Positions 53,824 to 62,478 of a stretch of DNA of 64,000 bases are shown here, in pieces. The position numbers and the translations under genes are program-made. The notes below the pieces were generated by a model. The model was not told the origin of the DNA, did not search any database, and worked only from the letters and a program-made list of their open reading frames with translations. The DNA is from a bacterium (GTDB lineage Bacteria; Elusimicrobiota; Elusimicrobia; Elusimicrobiales; UBA9959), in NCBI GenBank assembly GCA_021811185.1, contig JAJZPL010000008.1, positions 1 to 64,000 on the forward strand, read 5' to 3'. Position 1 is the first letter of the stretch. Each line of letters starts with the position of its first letter.

Positions 53824-54527
53824 TTTTTCTTCTTGGAAACCTTTTTAGCCGCGGGTTTCGCCTTTTTTACCTTGGCGGCTTTTTTGGCGGCGCTCTTCTT
53901 GAGCGCGGCCTTTTTAGAGGCGCCCTTTTTCACCGCGGTCTTTTTGGCGGGTTTCTTAACCGCCGCTTTTTTAGCGGCGGCTTTTTTAACCGTCTTCTTC
54001 CCAGCCGCTTTCTTAACGGGAGCTTTTTTCGCCGGTTTCTTCGCCGCGGGCTTCTTGGCGGCGGGTTTCTTAACCAGGGGCTTTTTGACCTCGGGCTTTT
54101 TGGCGGCCGGTTTTTCCGCCGGGACTTCCGCGGGCTTCCTGGCGGCAACGGCGGGCGCGGCCGCGGGCTTCTCTTCCCACTCTACCGGCTTGTTGTCCGC
54201 GTAATGCTTGGCGATGGCGTAAAATTCTTCGGCTTTCTTCTCGTAAACGTGCACCAGCACGCCGCCGTAATCCAGGACCTTCCAGTTCTTGGACTGCTGG
54301 CCTTCCTTGTGCAGGCAGTACACGCCGAGGTGCTTGAGGCGGATGGAAACTTCCTCTTCCACGGCGTCCAGCTGGGGGGCGGATTCCACTTCCATCAGCA
54401 CCGCGTAGTCCGCTATGGTGGATTTGCCACCCAGGTCGTACACGCGCACGGGGCTGGCTTTCTTGGAATCTCCGGCGAGGGCCGCGATCACCGCTATTTT
54501 TTTAAAGTCGTTCTTGGACATTGTCAT
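53820..54527 (-). CDS. rsfS: ribosomal silencing factor RsfS with histone-H1-like tail
   Basis: 235 residues, about twice the usual RsfS length. Residues 10-118 are the RsfS (Iojap) domain: 'VRVYDLGGKSTIADYAVLME', 'HKEGQQSKNWKVLDYGGVLVHVY' and 'AEEFYAIAKHY'. It blocks subunit joining by binding uL14. Residues 125-235 are a Lys/Ala/Pro-rich repeat tail (KKPAAKKPAKKA, KKAAVKKPAKKT). This tail could bind rRNA or DNA. In a nadD...argS operon, ATGA-coupled at both ends. Confidence 0.92.
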   Translation of the reverse strand: MTMSKNDFKKIAVIAALAGDSKKASPVRVYDLGGKSTIADYAVLMEVESAPQLDAVEEEVSIRLKHLGVYCLHKEGQQSKNWKVLDYGGVLVHVYEKKAEEFYAIAKHYADNKPVEWEEKPAAAPAVAARKPAEVPAEKPAAKKPEVKKPLVKKPAAKKPAAKKPAKKAPVKKAAGKKTVKKAAAKKAAVKKPAKKTAVKKGASKKAALKKSAAKKAAKVKKAKPAAKKVSKKKK

Positions 54528-55405
54528 ATTGTGTTTTTGCTCTTCCTCAGTTTTTCCAGCATGGCGGCTTCAGCCTGGTGTTCTATGTTGACCAGCGCGG
54601 AGCCCAGTATGGAGGATATTGTATTAAATATGGTGGCGAGGTTGTTTTTCTCCACGTGCGAGAGTTTCTCCGCGCGCGAGAAGACCGCGCAGCCCAGCGG
54701 CCTCGCGCCTTCGGAGCAGGCCATCATGTACGCGTGGTCGTCCAGCCAGCCGCTCTCCGGGCGCGCCGGCAGGGGCCGGGCCTCCGCCGGGAAGCTTTCG
54801 CGCGAATAAACCTCCTCGAATTCTTCGTTGAACATATTGTAGGAGTAGGCTTTTACGTTCCACGCGCCGTCCAGGTAAGGAAGCATCTCCGCCATGACCA
54901 CGGCCAGAAATTCGCCCGGCGACTTGTGCTGGCGCAGCAGCAGGCGGCTCAGGTCGAAAAGCATGGTGAGCTCGCTGGAGGTGTGCTGCAGGCGGCGCGA
55001 CATGGTGCGCATGATCTCGCTCAGGATGCCCATGCCCGTCTCGGGATGCTCCTTGATGAAGGAGAAGAACTGCTGCCTGCCGACCTCGTAAAGCGCGCTG
55101 GCTTTGGAAGCGCGGGCCTGCGCGAAGCGCGCCGCGCCCTCGAGCAGCGCCATCTCGCCGAAGAAATCCCCGCCCGAGAGGATAGCCAGGGTCTTGAACT
55201 CGCGGCCTTCGGCGTCCAGGGCCTTCTCTATGACCACCTCGCCCTCGACGATGATGTACAGCGTGTCGCCGGAGCTCTTCTCCTTGAAGATCACGCGGTC
55301 AGCCTGGTAAGAGTTCTGTTTGAAATAGGCCGAGAATTCGGCCAGCATCTTGTCCGGCAGGTTGCGGAAAAGAGCTATCCCCTTGAGTTTCGCGTTATCA
55401 GACAT
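54524..55405 (-). CDS. cyclic-nucleotide-binding domain plus GAF-like protein
   Basis: 293 residues. N-terminal cNMP-binding fold: 'LFRNLPDKMLAEFSAYFKQ', 'IFKEKSSGDTLYIIVEGEVVI', 'GGDFFGEMALLEGAARFAQARA'. The usual phosphate-binding Arg position is 'FAQARA'. After a helix (about 120-160) there is a GAF-like domain (about 165-275). No DNA-binding HTH, so not a CRP regulator; it may sense and control PilT, encoded 22 bp upstream. Confidence 0.82.
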   Translation of the reverse strand: MSDNAKLKGIALFRNLPDKMLAEFSAYFKQNSYQADRVIFKEKSSGDTLYIIVEGEVVIEKALDAEGREFKTLAILSGGDFFGEMALLEGAARFAQARASKASALYEVGRQQFFSFIKEHPETGMGILSEIMRTMSRRLQHTSSELTMLFDLSRLLLRQHKSPGEFLAVVMAEMLPYLDGAWNVKAYSYNMFNEEFEEVYSRESFPAEARPLPARPESGWLDDHAYMMACSEGARPLGCAVFSRAEKLSHVEKNNLATIFNTISSILGSALVNIEHQAEAAMLEKLRKSKNTI

Positions 55406-55427
55406 AGGTAAGCCTCCCCTCCCTGGA

Positions 55428-56507
55428 TCAGAACCCGGACGCCTCGCCGGGGCCGCAAAGTTTTTTAAAACCCTCGATATCGTGCGCTTTGGCGACGGCC
55501 GTTTCGAAGGTAACCAGGTTCTGCTTGACCAGCATGGCCAGCGCGCGGTCCATCGGCATCATGCCGAACTTGGCCCCGGTCTCGATGGCGCTGTAGATCA
55601 TGTGCGTCTTGCCTTCGCGGATCAGGTTCTGGATGGCCGGCGTCATCACCATGATCTCGCGCGCGGCCACCCGGCCCTTGCCGTCCTTGCGGGGCAGCAG
55701 GATCTGGGAGACCACGCCCTGCAGCGAGGCCGCCAGCTGCACGCGCACCTGGGTCTGCTGGTGCGGGGGGAACACGTCGATGATGCGGTCCACCGTGGAA
55801 GGCGCGTCCTGGGTGTGCAGCGTGGCGAAGGTGAGGTGCCCCGTTTCGGCGGCGGTGATCGTGAGCTGGATGGTCTCAAGGTCGCGCATTTCGCCCACCA
55901 GGATCACGTTAGGGTCCTCGCGCAGCGCGCCGCGCAGCGCGTTGCTGAAAGAGCGGGTATGCTGGCCGATCTCGCGCTGGCGCACCACGCAGGCCTGCGC
56001 CTCGTAGGTGAACTCGATCGGGTCCTCCACCGTGAGGATATGCTTCTTGGCCTTGATGTTGATCTGGTTGATCAGGGCGGCCAGCGTGGTGGACTTGCCG
56101 GAACCCGTCGGGCCGGTGACCAGCACGAGCCCCTTGGGCAGGTTGGCGAAATTAACGATGGAGGGCGCCAGCCCGAGCTCTTCCGGCGTGGGGATGATGG
56201 AGGGGATAACGCGCATCACGGCCTCGATGCCGTTCCTGGCCACCAGCACGTTCAGGCGGAAGCGGGACACTCCGGTAATGGCAAAGGAACAGTCAAGCTC
56301 CCATTCCTTCTCGAACTTGGCCTTCTGCTCGTCGTAAAGCGCGGAATAGACCAGCGCCTTCGACTGCTCGGCGGTCAGCGGGGCCAGCCCCTCGGCCACC
56401 GGGATGACCTCGCCGTTCAGGCGCATCATCGGCGGCTTGTTGACGCAGATATGAATGTCGCTGGAACCGCGCTGTACGGCGGTCTTAAGAATGGTAACCA
56501 TGTCCAT
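55428..56507 (-). CDS. pilT: PilT/PilU twitching-motility ATPase
   Basis: 359 residues. N-terminal PAS-like domain ('RGSSDIHICVNKPPMMRLNGEVIPV'), Walker A VTGPTGSGKSTTLAAL (about 131-146), Asp box 'VEDPIEF', Walker B 'NVILVGEMRDLETIQLTITAAETGHLTFATLHT' and HIR-like motif. It powers type IV pilus retraction. No pilus structural genes are in the window. A GGAGG lies near the start. Confidence 0.93.
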   Translation of the reverse strand: MDMVTILKTAVQRGSSDIHICVNKPPMMRLNGEVIPVAEGLAPLTAEQSKALVYSALYDEQKAKFEKEWELDCSFAITGVSRFRLNVLVARNGIEAVMRVIPSIIPTPEELGLAPSIVNFANLPKGLVLVTGPTGSGKSTTLAALINQINIKAKKHILTVEDPIEFTYEAQACVVRQREIGQHTRSFSNALRGALREDPNVILVGEMRDLETIQLTITAAETGHLTFATLHTQDAPSTVDRIIDVFPPHQQTQVRVQLAASLQGVVSQILLPRKDGKGRVAAREIMVMTPAIQNLIREGKTHMIYSAIETGAKFGMMPMDRALAMLVKQNLVTFETAVAKAHDIEGFKKLCGPGEASGF

Positions 56508-56525
56508 AGGAACCTCCCCTGTCCG

Positions 56526-57380
56526 CTATTCGGCTAACTGCGTGAATTTAAAATCTTCGCCAAGGATCACCGCGGCCCCGGCTACGCTCTTCTTTGAAGG
56601 CCGCACGTGGATCTCCAGTTCTTCCAGGCCGAGCGCCGAGCGCAGTTTGAGCGCGGCGGCCGCCTCTTTGGAAAAACCGAGGATGGTGGTATGCTTCTGC
56701 CTGCCCCTGGAATCTTCCGTTATCACGTCGAAGCCCAGCCCGCGCAGGTGTTTGGAGACCTGCGCCGCCAGGCCCTTCCTGCCGGAGGCGTTGAAAACCT
56801 CCACCCGGGTGGCGGGGGCGGCTTCTTCCTCAGGCTGCTCCGCTTCCTGCGGCTGACGCGAAAGTTCGGTCATGATGAAGTTGGAAGAGCTCAGGCCGGA
56901 GAACTCCTTGAAAAGGGAGAACAGGTCGAAAGGGCGGAGGTTGGTGGCGCCCGAACGCGCGAGGCCCGCCATCCAGGCCGCCCCCGCAAAGAACCGCCGC
57001 GGTTCGGCGCGCCAGTTGTTGAGCGCGCCCCACAGCGCCTCCAGGCCGGGCGAGGAAGAGACCGAGACATAGAACATCTCTTCCGGGGCCGCGCTCTCGC
57101 GCGCCCCGGCCAGAGCGGAAAGATCCCCGGCGCGCTGCCAGCCGGAAATTCCCGCCTTGGCCCTGGGATGGCTCAGTGTGAAAGCGTTGACGGTCTCGGA
57201 AGAAGGGTGGTAGACCAGCAGCACCGAGGACCTATCGCCCAGCACCGCCACGCGCACGTCCCGGCCGGCCATCAGCGCGCGGGAGACCGGGTGGAAATAC
57301 TGGGCGGCGGCCAGCGCCAGCGCGGCGCAGAGCCCCGCGGCAAGCATCAGCCTTTCTTTTTTTCCTGAAGACTGTTCCAT
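56526..57380 (-). CDS. LytR C-terminal-domain protein
   Basis: About 284 residues from ATG 57380; the GTG at 57407 has its GGAGG too close to work. One N-terminal helix (about 10-25), a middle region of unknown type, and a C-terminal LytR_C domain: 'TRVEVFNASGRKGLAAQVSKHLRGLGFDVI...HTTILGFSKEAAAALKLRSALGLEEL'. No catalytic LCP domain. It overlaps nadD by 34 bp, as in the common nadD-lytR-rsfS arrangement. Confidence 0.82.
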   Translation of the reverse strand: MEQSSGKKERLMLAAGLCAALALAAAQYFHPVSRALMAGRDVRVAVLGDRSSVLLVYHPSSETVNAFTLSHPRAKAGISGWQRAGDLSALAGARESAAPEEMFYVSVSSSPGLEALWGALNNWRAEPRRFFAGAAWMAGLARSGATNLRPFDLFSLFKEFSGLSSSNFIMTELSRQPQEAEQPEEEAAPATRVEVFNASGRKGLAAQVSKHLRGLGFDVITEDSRGRQKHTTILGFSKEAAAALKLRSALGLEELEIHVRPSKKSVAGAAVILGEDFKFTQLAE

Positions 57381-58501
57381 AGAGAGATACTCAGCGGGTG
57401 CACCCACCCTCCTCCCGAAAATGCATAAACAAGTTTAACATAATTGGCCGCCAGGAAAGCCGCGTTGAAATCCCGGCAAGCCAGCTTGCGCACGAGCGCG
57501 GCCTCGGCGAAAGCCCGGCCGGGAGCGGCCAGGTCGCAGACGTAAATAAGCCTGGCCAGCGGGCCCATGCCGGGCGCCCCGGTGGCGTGCAGCCGGATAG
57601 CCTCCAGGATCTCCGGATCGTCTATGCCGAACTCGACCCTGGCGCGCTCCGCCCCGGCCCAGGCGTGCAGCAGCACCGGCGCTTCCTTTATAAGCGCGCG
57701 TAGCCGCGGGGTGCGCGGAGCGTTCTTGAGCGAATACCTGACCAGCGCGGGGACGGCCATGTCCCTGGCGCAGTCGTGCAGCAGCGCGGCGAGCGCCGCC
57801 TGCTGCGCCGGCACGCCGAGCGCCGGAGCGAGAGCTACGGCCAGGCGCGCTGACCCCAGCGAATGCGCGTACCTCTCCGGCATGATCATCTTTTTAAGCC
57901 GCTCCCGTTCTCGCCCCAGGTAAAGGCCGCGCTCCTCGATGAGCCGGAGCACGGGGGCGTGCAGGCCGGCCGGCTTCCCGCCGAGAAAAAGCTCCGCCCG
58001 CAGGTCGCTGGAGGCCACGCGCGGGAACCGCCCGGCCAGCGCCGTGAACGGCACGCCGCGCCCCGGGGTATGCCCGGGCCTGAGCCCCGCCAGCAGGTTC
58101 GCGCATTTAAGGACGCTGCGCCAGCGCCGCCATTTTTTAAAGCCGGCCAGGCAGTCGGAGCCCAGCAGGAAGTACAGCGGCGCGCCGGGGTGCAGGCGCC
58201 TGAAATATGCCAGCGTTTCGTAAGTGTAGACCACGCGGCCGAGGCGGGCCTCGAAAGAACTTATTTTTACTTCCGGCCGGCCGGCCAGCCCCGCGGCGGC
58301 CAGGGCGGCCTTCAGCATGGCCTTGCGGCCGGCGAAAGGCACCGGCCTGAAGTCCTTGAAAGGCGTGCGGAACCCGGGCACGAAATAGAGCGCCGAAGGC
58401 TCGAACTGGCGCAGCGCCGCCGCCGCCAGGGCCAGGTGCCCCTTATGGGGGGGGTCGAAACTGCCCCCGTAAATTATGACCGGTTTTTTTTCTTCCTTCA
58501 T
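57347..58501 (-). CDS. nadD: nicotinate-nucleotide adenylyltransferase fused to YqeK-like HD domain
   Basis: 384 residues. Residues 8-190 are NadD: IIYGGSFDPPHKGHLAL (nucleotidyltransferase HxGH as HKGH), 'FLLGSDCLAGFKKW', 'SSDLRAEL'. Residues about 205-370 are a YqeK-type HD domain with 'ERYAHSLGSARLAVALA', 'ALLHDCARD' and 'LLHAWAGA', a family that splits Ap4A. Usually two separate genes. NadD makes deamido-NAD. First gene of the operon ending in argS. Confidence 0.93.
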   Translation of the reverse strand: MKEEKKPVIIYGGSFDPPHKGHLALAAAALRQFEPSALYFVPGFRTPFKDFRPVPFAGRKAMLKAALAAAGLAGRPEVKISSFEARLGRVVYTYETLAYFRRLHPGAPLYFLLGSDCLAGFKKWRRWRSVLKCANLLAGLRPGHTPGRGVPFTALAGRFPRVASSDLRAELFLGGKPAGLHAPVLRLIEERGLYLGRERERLKKMIMPERYAHSLGSARLAVALAPALGVPAQQAALAALLHDCARDMAVPALVRYSLKNAPRTPRLRALIKEAPVLLHAWAGAERARVEFGIDDPEILEAIRLHATGAPGMGPLARLIYVCDLAAPGRAFAEAALVRKLACRDFNAAFLAANYVKLVYAFSGGGWVHPLSISLWNSLQEKKKG

Positions 58502-58576
58502 TTATAAATATCCGCCGGGCCGCTCTCCGTAATTAGTATAATATACTTTAACAATTCAGCACAAAGCCCTTTATTT

Positions 58577-59323
58577 ATGGCAAAAAAAAGAGACAACTGC
58601 ATAATACTCCTTGTGGATTCGCCCGAGCCCGAGAAGATCAGCGCCGAGCTCAAGACCGCTTTCGGCCCGGAGCGGGCCGTGCACGTGAACAGCGACCTGC
58701 TCTCCAACACCTACAAGATGGTGAAGGCCTTTCCCGACGCCATCCTGATCCTTTCCTACGAGAAGACCATCCACCACCCCGACCTCACCTGGCTGGACCA
58801 GGAAGATCCCGGTTTCCTGGAAGTGAAGAACCGCCCGCACGAAGACCGCGTGCAGGACGCCTTCCGCCTGGCCTTTTTCACCGGCGCCAGGAAAGCCATC
58901 CTCCTCAACCACCTTTCGCCCGACCTTAAGAAGGACTGGCTGTACCAGGCCTTCGACTCGGTCAGCGACAAGACCGTGGCCGTAGGCGCGAACTCCGACG
59001 GCTCCTTCTACCTGCTGGGCCTCACCCAGCAGAACATGAAGATCCTGGAAGCGCCGGGGTTTTCCCACGGCAAGAGCGCCGAATCCCTTACCGAGCGCGC
59101 CAAGAAGAACAAACTCGCCGTTTTCAACACGCCGGAATCCTACGCCGTTACCGGCGAGGAAGCCCTGCGCAAATGGATGGAAAGCCGCGAGGCCCTGCCC
59201 TCCCTTTTCCGCGAAGCGGCCCCGCTCCCAGAGCCTGGCCAGACCTCCGTGGAAGCGAAGAAACACCACAGGCGGACCAGAGGCGCCCAGGAAACGCAGG
59301 CCCCGGAAGAAACAAAGCCCTGA
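58577..59323 (+). CDS. DUF2064-like (TIGR04282) GT-A-type protein
   Basis: 248 residues. A nucleotide-diphosphate-sugar-type fold: 'RPHEDRVQDAFRLAFFTGARKAILLNHLSPDL' then 'YQAFDSVSDKTVAVGANSDGSFYLLGL', which correspond to the family's 'G.R...af..a...g...vv.iGsD.P.l' and 'GPa.DGGyyLiGl'. The first DxD-like step is NHLSPD, so catalysis may be altered. Charged, low-complexity tail of 45 residues. Its gene is divergent from nadD. Confidence 0.75.
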   Translation: MAKKRDNCIILLVDSPEPEKISAELKTAFGPERAVHVNSDLLSNTYKMVKAFPDAILILSYEKTIHHPDLTWLDQEDPGFLEVKNRPHEDRVQDAFRLAFFTGARKAILLNHLSPDLKKDWLYQAFDSVSDKTVAVGANSDGSFYLLGLTQQNMKILEAPGFSHGKSAESLTERAKKNKLAVFNTPESYAVTGEEALRKWMESREALPSLFREAAPLPEPGQTSVEAKKHHRRTRGAQETQAPEETKP

Positions 59324-59348
59324 ACTATTATTCAGGAGTAACCCGCGT

Positions 59349-59380
59349 TCCGCCGTTCCCCAGGGGAGCGGCGGCGTTTT
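59349..59380 (+). terminator. terminator
   Basis: CCGCCG-TTCCCC-AGGGGAG-CGGCGG stem followed by cgTTTT, between the DUF2064-like gene and tldE. Confidence 0.7.
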
Positions 59381-59393
59381 AACAGGAGACCTC

Positions 59394-60722
59394 ATGACCG
59401 ACATAAAGAAAGTCTGCGAAAAAGTTTTTAAACTGGCCGGCAGGGCGCAGTGCGAAGTGCTGGCGGAAAAGCGCGAGGGCGCGCTGACGCGTTTCGCCGA
59501 CAACGTGATCTCCCAGAACGTGGCCTCGTCCTCGCTGTCTTTCTCGGTGCGCCTGCTGGACGCCGGCCGCTCGGCCCAGTTCAGCTTCAACCAGGCCGAC
59601 GACGGCTCGCTGAAGCGCGCCGTGGCTTCCGGCCTGGAGATCCTCCGGCGCCAGAAGAAGGACCCGGCGCTGCTGCCGCTGGCCAAGCCGCGCCCGCTGG
59701 CCGCAGGCCAAGCTCTTTACGACCGGGAGACGGCGGAACTGTCGCCTTCGTTCCGCGCCTGCAGGGCCGCGGAGCTCGCTAAAGCCTGCGCGAAAGCCGG
59801 GCAGGTGGCCTGCGGCACCGTAGAGAACGGAGTAGAAGGCTACACGATCGCCAGCAACCTGGGCCTTTACGCCGAGCACCTGGAAACCTACGCCATGCAC
59901 AGCGTCACGGTGCGCGACCGGGACGGCTCCGGCTGGGCGGAGCAGCCCTCCCACCGCGTGAGCGAGATAGATTTCAAGCGCCTGAACGAGACCGCCCGCG
60001 CCAAAGCCGCGGCCAGCCGCGCCCCGCGGGAAATAAAGCCCGGCAAATACACCGTTATCCTGGAGCCCAACGCCGCGGTCGGCCTGCTCTCTTACCTGGC
60101 GGTCTACGGTTTCGGCGGGCAGCTTTATAACGAAGGCCGCTCCTTCACGGCCGGCAAGCTCGGCAAAAAGGTGCTGAGCCCGCTCCTGTCGATGGAGGAC
60201 AACTCGCTGGACGGCGGCGCGCCCGGCCTGCCCTTCGACTTCGAAGGCCAGCCGCGCACCAAGGTGGCCCTGGTGGAGAACGGCGTGCTGAAAGCCGTGG
60301 TCCACGACCGCAAAACGGCGAAAAAGGCGCGGACGGCCTCCACCGGCCACGCGCTGCCCCAGCCCAACGGCATGGGCCCCATCCCCCTCAATGTGGCGGT
60401 AAAACCCGGCCAGGGCACACTGGCGGACCTTATAAAGGGCACGGAGCGCGGCATCCTCGTCACCCAGTTCCATTACACCAACCTCCTCAAAGCCCGGAAC
60501 GTGGAAATGACCGGCATGACCAGGAACGGCACCTTCATGGTGGAGAACGGGAAGATCGCCTACCCGATAATGAACATGCGCTTCACCCAGAACATGGTGG
60601 AAGCCTTCGGCAATATAGAGGCGGTTTCCGCCGAGACCGGCCTGGTGGCCGAGTGGGGCCGCATGCGCTGCCCCGCCATGCGCCTGGCCGGCTTCAACTT
60701 TTCCTCGTCGACCAAGTTCTAA
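59394..60722 (+). CDS. pmbA: TldE/PmbA, partner subunit of the TldD/E protease
   Basis: 442 residues of the PmbA/TldE family: N-terminal 'AQCEVLAEKREGALTRFADNVISQNV', central 'VILEPNAAVGLLSYLAVYGFGG', C-terminal 'GTERGILVTQFHYTNLLKARNVEMTGMTRNGTFMVENGKI'. Lacks the HExxxH of TldD, as expected for the non-catalytic partner. With TldD it unfolds and cuts small peptides, including RiPP leaders and toxin CcdA in E. coli. GGAG precedes the ATG. Separated from tldD by a structured element. Confidence 0.95.
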   Translation: MTDIKKVCEKVFKLAGRAQCEVLAEKREGALTRFADNVISQNVASSSLSFSVRLLDAGRSAQFSFNQADDGSLKRAVASGLEILRRQKKDPALLPLAKPRPLAAGQALYDRETAELSPSFRACRAAELAKACAKAGQVACGTVENGVEGYTIASNLGLYAEHLETYAMHSVTVRDRDGSGWAEQPSHRVSEIDFKRLNETARAKAAASRAPREIKPGKYTVILEPNAAVGLLSYLAVYGFGGQLYNEGRSFTAGKLGKKVLSPLLSMEDNSLDGGAPGLPFDFEGQPRTKVALVENGVLKAVVHDRKTAKKARTASTGHALPQPNGMGPIPLNVAVKPGQGTLADLIKGTERGILVTQFHYTNLLKARNVEMTGMTRNGTFMVENGKIAYPIMNMRFTQNMVEAFGNIEAVSAETGLVAEWGRMRCPAMRLAGFNFSSSTKF

Positions 60723-60779
60723 AAAATAGAGAAGAAGCACCCTTTAACAGGAAAGAGCGGTCAGCGCGACATTAACGGA

Positions 60780-60906
60780 GGGCCGGGCGGAGATCTACCC
60801 TGAACACCCGTTGCGGAAGGGGGCCCCGCCATCAAAGTTAGGCGGGGGGAACCGACGCAAGGGTTCCCTGCAGTCCGGGTGGGCAGGGCAGATCCCCGCC
60901 CGACCC
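60780..60906. repeat. nested inverted-repeat element (cloverleaf-like)
   Basis: Arms 60780-60810 and 60876-60906 are inverted: 26 of 31 positions pair on the plus strand. Three of the mismatches are A.C, which become G.U on the minus strand, giving 29 of 31. Inside are two hairpins: CCCCGCC/GGCGGGG (60824-60847) and GGGAACC/GGTTCCC (60847-60868). It fills most of the 230-bp tldE-tldD gap, with no gene in it. Could be a small RNA, a MITE-like repeat or an mRNA element. Confidence 0.75.
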
Positions 60907-60952
60907 GACTGTGCATCTCGCGGTTCTTAATTTTAGTTCTTAGGAGATAATT

Positions 60953-62398
60953 ATGTTCAAACTCGCCGCCAAAGCCATAGAAGTAGCGAACAAGCACCGC
61001 GTCGATTTCGGGGACATCCGCGTAGTCGAGGACCGCAGCCAGTACCTGGCCGTCAAGAACGGCGAGATCTCCGGGCTGAACGACACCACCACGCTGGGCT
61101 ACGGCGTCCGCGTGCTCTACAAGGGCGCCTGGGGCTTCGCCTCGGGCCGGGACATGACCGAGCGCGCGGTGGCCGACACCACCCTGAAAGCTATCGCCAT
61201 CGCCAAGGCCAGCGGCCTGCTGATGCGCGGCAAAGTGCGCCTGGCGCACGAGCCGGCCCACACGGACTTCTGGCAGACCCCGTTCCTTAAAGACCCTTTC
61301 GCCGTGCCGGTGCAGACAAAACTGGACCTCATGTTCCGCCTCGACGCCGTGCTTCGGAAAAACAAAAAGATACGCGTGGCCGCCACCAGCATGCGCTTCA
61401 TCCGCGAACACCAGTGGCATATGACCACCGAGGGCTCGCGCATAGAACAGGTGCTGCTCTCGTCGGGCGCCGGCATGACCGCCACCGCCGTGGAGAACGG
61501 CGAGTCGCAGCTGCGCGGCTACCCGTGCTCGCACGGGGGCCAGACGCTGGGCGGCGGCTGGGAGATCATAGAGGCCATGGACCTGCCCGCCCACGCCGAG
61601 CGCGTGCGCGACGAGGCCGCGGCGCTGCTGAAGGCGCCGGCCTGCCCGTCCGGCGTGAAGGACCTGATAATTTCCGGCAACCAGCTGGCGCTGCAGATCC
61701 ACGAATCCGTCGGGCACGCGTCCGAGCTCGACCGCGTGCTGGGCTACGAGGAATCCTACGCCGGATCCAGCTTCGCCACCACCGAGAAGCTCGGGAAGTT
61801 CCGCTACGGCTCGCCGATCGTCAACCTGGTGGCCGACGCCACCGTGCCGGGCGGGCTGGCCACGGCCGGCTACGACGACGACGCGGTGGAAGCCCAGCGC
61901 TGGCACATCGTTAAGGACGGCGTGCTGTCGGGCTACATGACCAACCGCGAGTTCTGCGGCCGCATCGGCAAAGAGCGCTCCTGGGGCTCCTGCCGCGCGG
62001 ACGGCTATTCTAACATCCCGATAACCCGCATCTGCAACCTGAGCCTGATGCCGGGTTCCACCCCCATGGAACAGCTGGTGGGGGAGATAAAAGACGGCGT
62101 CATGATGGAGAACAACGTTTCGTGGAGCATAGACCAGAAGCGCCTGAACTTCCAGTTCGGCTGCGAGATAGGCTGGCTGGTGAAGAACGGCAAGAAGGCC
62201 GGAATGGTCAAGAACCCCACCTACCAGGGCATTACGCCCGAATTCTGGGGCTCCTGCGACGCGATAGCGGACCACAGCCAGTGGCGCCTGTGGGGCGTGG
62301 CCAACTGCGGCAAAGGCCAGCCCGGCCAGACCGCGGCCATGTGCCACGGCTCCAGCCCGGCGCGTTTCCGCAAGGTTAAAGTGGGAATTCACGGCTAA
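60953..62398 (+). CDS. tldD: TldD, catalytic zinc metalloprotease
   Basis: 481 residues. The active zinc motif HExxxH is seen in QLALQIHESVGHASELDR, followed by the family segments 'YAGSSFATTEKLGKFRYGSPIVNLVADATVPGGLATAGYDDD' and a late Cys near the end. It works with TldE as a heterodimer. AGGAG precedes the ATG. Ends at a strong terminator before the dnaA region. Confidence 0.96.
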   Translation: MFKLAAKAIEVANKHRVDFGDIRVVEDRSQYLAVKNGEISGLNDTTTLGYGVRVLYKGAWGFASGRDMTERAVADTTLKAIAIAKASGLLMRGKVRLAHEPAHTDFWQTPFLKDPFAVPVQTKLDLMFRLDAVLRKNKKIRVAATSMRFIREHQWHMTTEGSRIEQVLLSSGAGMTATAVENGESQLRGYPCSHGGQTLGGGWEIIEAMDLPAHAERVRDEAAALLKAPACPSGVKDLIISGNQLALQIHESVGHASELDRVLGYEESYAGSSFATTEKLGKFRYGSPIVNLVADATVPGGLATAGYDDDAVEAQRWHIVKDGVLSGYMTNREFCGRIGKERSWGSCRADGYSNIPITRICNLSLMPGSTPMEQLVGEIKDGVMMENNVSWSIDQKRLNFQFGCEIGWLVKNGKKAGMVKNPTYQGITPEFWGSCDAIADHSQWRLWGVANCGKGQPGQTAAMCHGSSPARFRKVKVGIHG

Positions 62399-62421
62399 AT
62401 AGGGCCGCAGCGGGCTTAACG

Positions 62422-62448
62422 AAAAAAAGCGCTTTATGCGCTTTTTTT
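62422..62448 (+). terminator. terminator after tldD
   Basis: AAAAAAAGCGC-tttat-GCGCTTTTTTT, 11-bp perfect stem with T7. Confidence 0.92.
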
Positions 62449-62451
62449 CAT

Positions 62452-62478
62452 TTGACTTGGGCCCGCCAAATATATAAT
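62452..62478 (+). promoter_or_regulatory. dnaA promoter candidate
   Basis: TTGACT (62452-62457) followed after 15 nt by TATAAT (62473-62478), or after 17 nt by TAATAT. It starts 4 nt after the tldD terminator and would give a leader of about 170 nt through the AT-rich region. Confidence 0.55.

Noticed and set aside
53820-54160. Lys/Ala repeats as a tandem DNA repeat or CRISPR-like array
   Set aside because: The repetition is in-frame coding of a basic protein tail with irregular units.
60723-60952. tRNA, SRP RNA, RNase P RNA or tmRNA in the structured gap
   Set aside because: None of the conserved sequence motifs of these RNAs was seen; only the inverted-repeat structure is supported.
60761-62392. 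Minus-strand 543-aa ORF
   Set aside because: Complement of tldD in a GC-rich frame plus the repeat element; tldD has clear motifs and a ribosome site.
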